Shown here in pieces: positions 62,070 to 64,000 of a stretch of 64,000 bases of DNA (position 1 is its first letter; each line of letters starts with the position of its first letter). The DNA is taken from contig NZ_JMQI01000021.1 in the NCBI RefSeq assembly GCF_000695625.1, positions 1-64,000 on the forward strand, given 5' to 3'. The position numbers and the translations under genes were made by a program. The stretch is from Amycolatopsis rifamycinica (GTDB lineage: Bacteria; Actinomycetota; Actinomycetes; Mycobacteriales; Pseudonocardiaceae). The notes under the pieces are model-generated. The model saw nothing but the letters and a program-made list of their open reading frames with translations, had not been told where the DNA came from and did not search any database.

Positions 62070-62537
62070 CTACGGGTTCGGGTGGCCGTGCTGGGCGCGG
62101 GCGTGCTTGCCCGTGGCCAGGTCGGCGAGGCGGGCCAGGGACTCCGTGTTGCGGGGCTTGGCGATCAGCGCCTGCACCGCCTCCGGGAGCACCTTGCCCG
62201 GGCCGCGGGTGATGTGCTCGGTCATCCGGACCAGCGTCTGACCGTCGCCGTGCGGGATCAGGGTCAAGCCGACCGCGGCCGCGCCCAGGGGCCAGCCATG
62301 GGCCTCCAGCGAGAGCGAGAGGCCCGGCTCGACCGCCCGGACCACCGTCACGTCCTGGATGTGGAAGGGCCACGGGCCCACGCTGTGGTGGATCCGGGAA
62401 CCCACCGCGGGCCAGTCTTCGTCGACGTCGCGGATGTGGGAGCTGCCGACCACCCAGCCCGCGTAGAGCCAGCCGTCGGCGAGCACCGAGAACACGGCGT
62501 CGGGTGGTACGTCGATCACGCGGCTTACCTCGGGCAC
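62070..62537 (-). CDS. SRPBCC/polyketide-cyclase-like protein
   Basis: A 155-aa START-like hydrophobic-pocket protein (VSRVIDVPPDAVFSVLADGW, SRIHHSVGPWPFHIQDVTVV, TLVRMTEHITRGPGKVLPEA). Members bind or cyclise hydrophobic ligands; the ligand here is unknown. GGAGGA lies seven bases before the GTG start. It is divergent from the YihY gene. Confidence 0.88.
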   Translation of the reverse strand: MPEVSRVIDVPPDAVFSVLADGWLYAGWVVGSSHIRDVDEDWPAVGSRIHHSVGPWPFHIQDVTVVRAVEPGLSLSLEAHGWPLGAAAVGLTLIPHGDGQTLVRMTEHITRGPGKVLPEAVQALIAKPRNTESLARLADLATGKHARAQHGHPNP

Positions 62538-62620
62538 GGCTTCCTCCTGCTTCGGGTGACGGGACAGGAATACCCACTCGGGGACGGGGTATGCCCGCCG
62601 GGACGGAGCAGGAGGTGGCG

Positions 62621-63604
62621 ATGGTGGCCAGACACGGAAAAGAACCCGAAGGACCGGGAGAGCTGTCTAAGCGGTCGTGGGGTGCGGTGCTGAAGCGCAC
62701 CTTCAAGCAGTTCAGCCGGGACAACCTGACGGACTGGGCGGCGGCGCTCACCTACTACGGCGTGCTGTCGCTGTTCCCGGGCATCATCGTGCTCACCGCG
62801 ATCCTCGGCCTGCTCGGCCCGGACAAGATCCAGACGGTCATCGACAACGTCAACCAGATCGTCCCGGGGCAGGGCAAGGACATCCTCGTCGGCGCGATCA
62901 AGGAGCTGACGGGCTCGCGCAGCCTCGCCGGTCCGCTGGCGATCGTGGGCCTGCTGGGCGCGCTGTGGTCGGCGTCGGGGTACATCGGCGCGTTCATGCG
63001 GGCGTCGAACGCGATCTACGGCATGCCGGAGGGGCGGCCGATCTACAAGGTCATCCCGCTGCGGGTGGCGCTGACGGTCGCCATCGTCATCCTGCTGGCG
63101 CTGTGCGCGGTCGGCGTGGTCGCGACGGGCTCGGTGGCCCGCCGGATCGGCGACCTGATCGGGCTGGGCTCGACCGGGGTCATGGTGTGGGACATCGCGA
63201 AGTGGCCGGTGATCGCGGTGCTGGTCAGCGTGGCGTTCGCGCTGCTGTACTGGGTGGGGCCGAACGTCCGGCAGCCGAGCTTCAAGTGGCTGACGCCCGG
63301 TGGGCTGCTGGCCGTGGTGCTGTGGGTGCTGGCGTCGGCCGGGTTCGCGCTGTACGTGGCGAACTTCGGTTCCTACAACAAGACCTACGGCTCGCTGGCC
63401 GGGGTGATTGTGTTCCTTGTATGGTTGTGGATCTCCAACATCGCGATCCTGCTGGGGGCCGAGCTGGACGCGGAACTCGCCCGCGGCCGCACGATCGAGG
63501 CGGGCCGTGAGGAGGACCAGGAGGAGCCGTTCCTGCCGCCGCGGGACACGAAGGCGATGGACGAAGACGAGGCCGCGGCGGTGGCGGAGTCGGAACGGAA
63601 GTGA
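62621..63604 (+). CDS. YihY/BrkB-family membrane protein
   Basis: A 327-aa inner-membrane protein with the N-terminal DWAAALTYYGVLSLFPGIIV signature, about six helices and the conserved NKTYGSLAGVIVFLVWLWIS, followed by an acidic charged tail (about 270-327). It was once called RNase BN but is not a nuclease; function unknown. GGAGG seven bases upstream selects this ATG over ones upstream. Confidence 0.92.
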   Translation: MVARHGKEPEGPGELSKRSWGAVLKRTFKQFSRDNLTDWAAALTYYGVLSLFPGIIVLTAILGLLGPDKIQTVIDNVNQIVPGQGKDILVGAIKELTGSRSLAGPLAIVGLLGALWSASGYIGAFMRASNAIYGMPEGRPIYKVIPLRVALTVAIVILLALCAVGVVATGSVARRIGDLIGLGSTGVMVWDIAKWPVIAVLVSVAFALLYWVGPNVRQPSFKWLTPGGLLAVVLWVLASAGFALYVANFGSYNKTYGSLAGVIVFLVWLWISNIAILLGAELDAELARGRTIEAGREEDQEEPFLPPRDTKAMDEDEAAAVAESERK

Positions 63605-63608
63605 GCGG

Positions 63609-63989
63609 ATGGCCTGCCGGATCACCGAACTGGTGCTGGACTGCCACGACCCCGACCGCTTGGCGGAGTTCTGGTGCGCGGTCCTCGGCTACGAGGTGAT
63701 CGGCCACGAGCCGGACGGCCTGGCCCTCGGCCCGGCGGGCGCCCGTTTCGGCGAGGGCCCGCCGACGCTCATCCTGGCCCAGACGGACAACCCCCGCGCC
63801 GGCAAGCTCCCGTTGCACCTCGACGTGAGCCCGGCGGGGGTGGACCAGGAGACGGAGCTGGCGAGGTTGACGGCCTTGGGCGCCCGTCCGGCGGACGTGG
63901 GGCAGACGGGCGAGGAGTCGTGGGTGGTCCTGCAGGACCCGGAGGGCAACGAGTTCTGCCTGCTGCGCACGGACGTGGACGCGGCCTGA
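63609..63989 (+). CDS. VOC-family protein
   Basis: A 126-aa glyoxalase-fold protein: TELVLDCHDPDRLAEFWCAV, LPLHLDVSPAGVDQETELAR and DPEGNEFCLL. Closely similar in plan to the VOC protein at 32340. It starts 4 bp after the YihY stop. The ligand is unknown. Confidence 0.88.
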   Translation: MACRITELVLDCHDPDRLAEFWCAVLGYEVIGHEPDGLALGPAGARFGEGPPTLILAQTDNPRAGKLPLHLDVSPAGVDQETELARLTALGARPADVGQTGEESWVVLQDPEGNEFCLLRTDVDAA

Positions 63990-64000
63990 CCGCTTGACCG

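Overview
The window is about 70% G+C or higher, has very dense coding with strong third-position GC, frequent GTG (and one likely TTG) starts, and many 4-bp ATGA/GTGA stop-start overlaps. Together with DUF2795, DUF6292 and DUF4383 proteins and a PknB-type kinase, this points to a filamentous actinomycete. The overall protein style fits the Pseudonocardiaceae, most likely Amycolatopsis. That assignment is an inference from the sequence; no 16S gene is present. No prophage, insertion sequence, CRISPR array, tRNA or rRNA gene was seen, so this is mostly chromosomal 'arm-like' accessory DNA.

Layout, 1-20 kb: a divergent EF-Tu; an MFS exporter; an acetaldehyde dehydrogenase/4-hydroxy-2-oxovalerate aldolase pair; a proline iminopeptidase and an FAD monooxygenase divergent from a TetR regulator; a solitary gene (8764-10800) that fuses a nucleotide-cyclase-like domain, a cyclic-nucleotide-binding domain and a TIR domain; a LysE exporter; an SDR/MerR divergent pair; an ECF sigma-ogt-2OG oxygenase operon; a PrmC-related methyltransferase and an L,D-transpeptidase lipoprotein; an Lrp regulator; and a P450/unknown/LuxR operon followed by a 41-46-bp tandem repeat tract.

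Layout, 20-35 kb: a sedolisin-type S53 protease translationally coupled to a large exported protein that looks like an S8 protease without its catalytic domain; a Ser/Thr kinase with an extracellular CBM2 module; an HNH nuclease; a secreted PHB-depolymerase-like esterase; htpG; a secreted GH76 mannanase; several small conserved proteins; and a decayed Ppx/GppA fragment.

Layout, 35-54 kb: a surface-polysaccharide locus. It encodes GmhA, HldE and a GmhB-like phosphatase fused to a GT2 glycosyltransferase, so ADP-D-glycero-D-manno-heptose could be made here. It also has UDP-glucose dehydrogenase and a UDP-glucuronate decarboxylase-like enzyme (UDP-GlcA to UDP-Xyl), two GT9 transferases, two tandem GT2s, a GT4 and another GT4-like transferase, a NodU/CmcH-type carbamoyltransferase and a pyruvyl-transferase-like protein. 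An aldehyde dehydrogenase/FUSC exporter pair is embedded in it. Layout, 54-64 kb: a DUF47/PiT phosphate transporter pair, a zinc alcohol dehydrogenase, a CocE/NonD hydrolase, an epimerase-like protein, a phytoene-desaturase-like flavoprotein, a SRPBCC protein, a YihY membrane protein and a VOC protein.

The strongest candidate for an undescribed system is the single-chain cyclase-cNMP-TIR protein. It has the parts of a Pycsar-type anti-phage system (cyclase plus cNMP-gated TIR effector) in one polypeptide. Other notable points are the heptose/carbamoyl polysaccharide locus, the iterated palindrome GTCCANNNTGGAC (seven copies), and the split S8-like/S53 protease pair.
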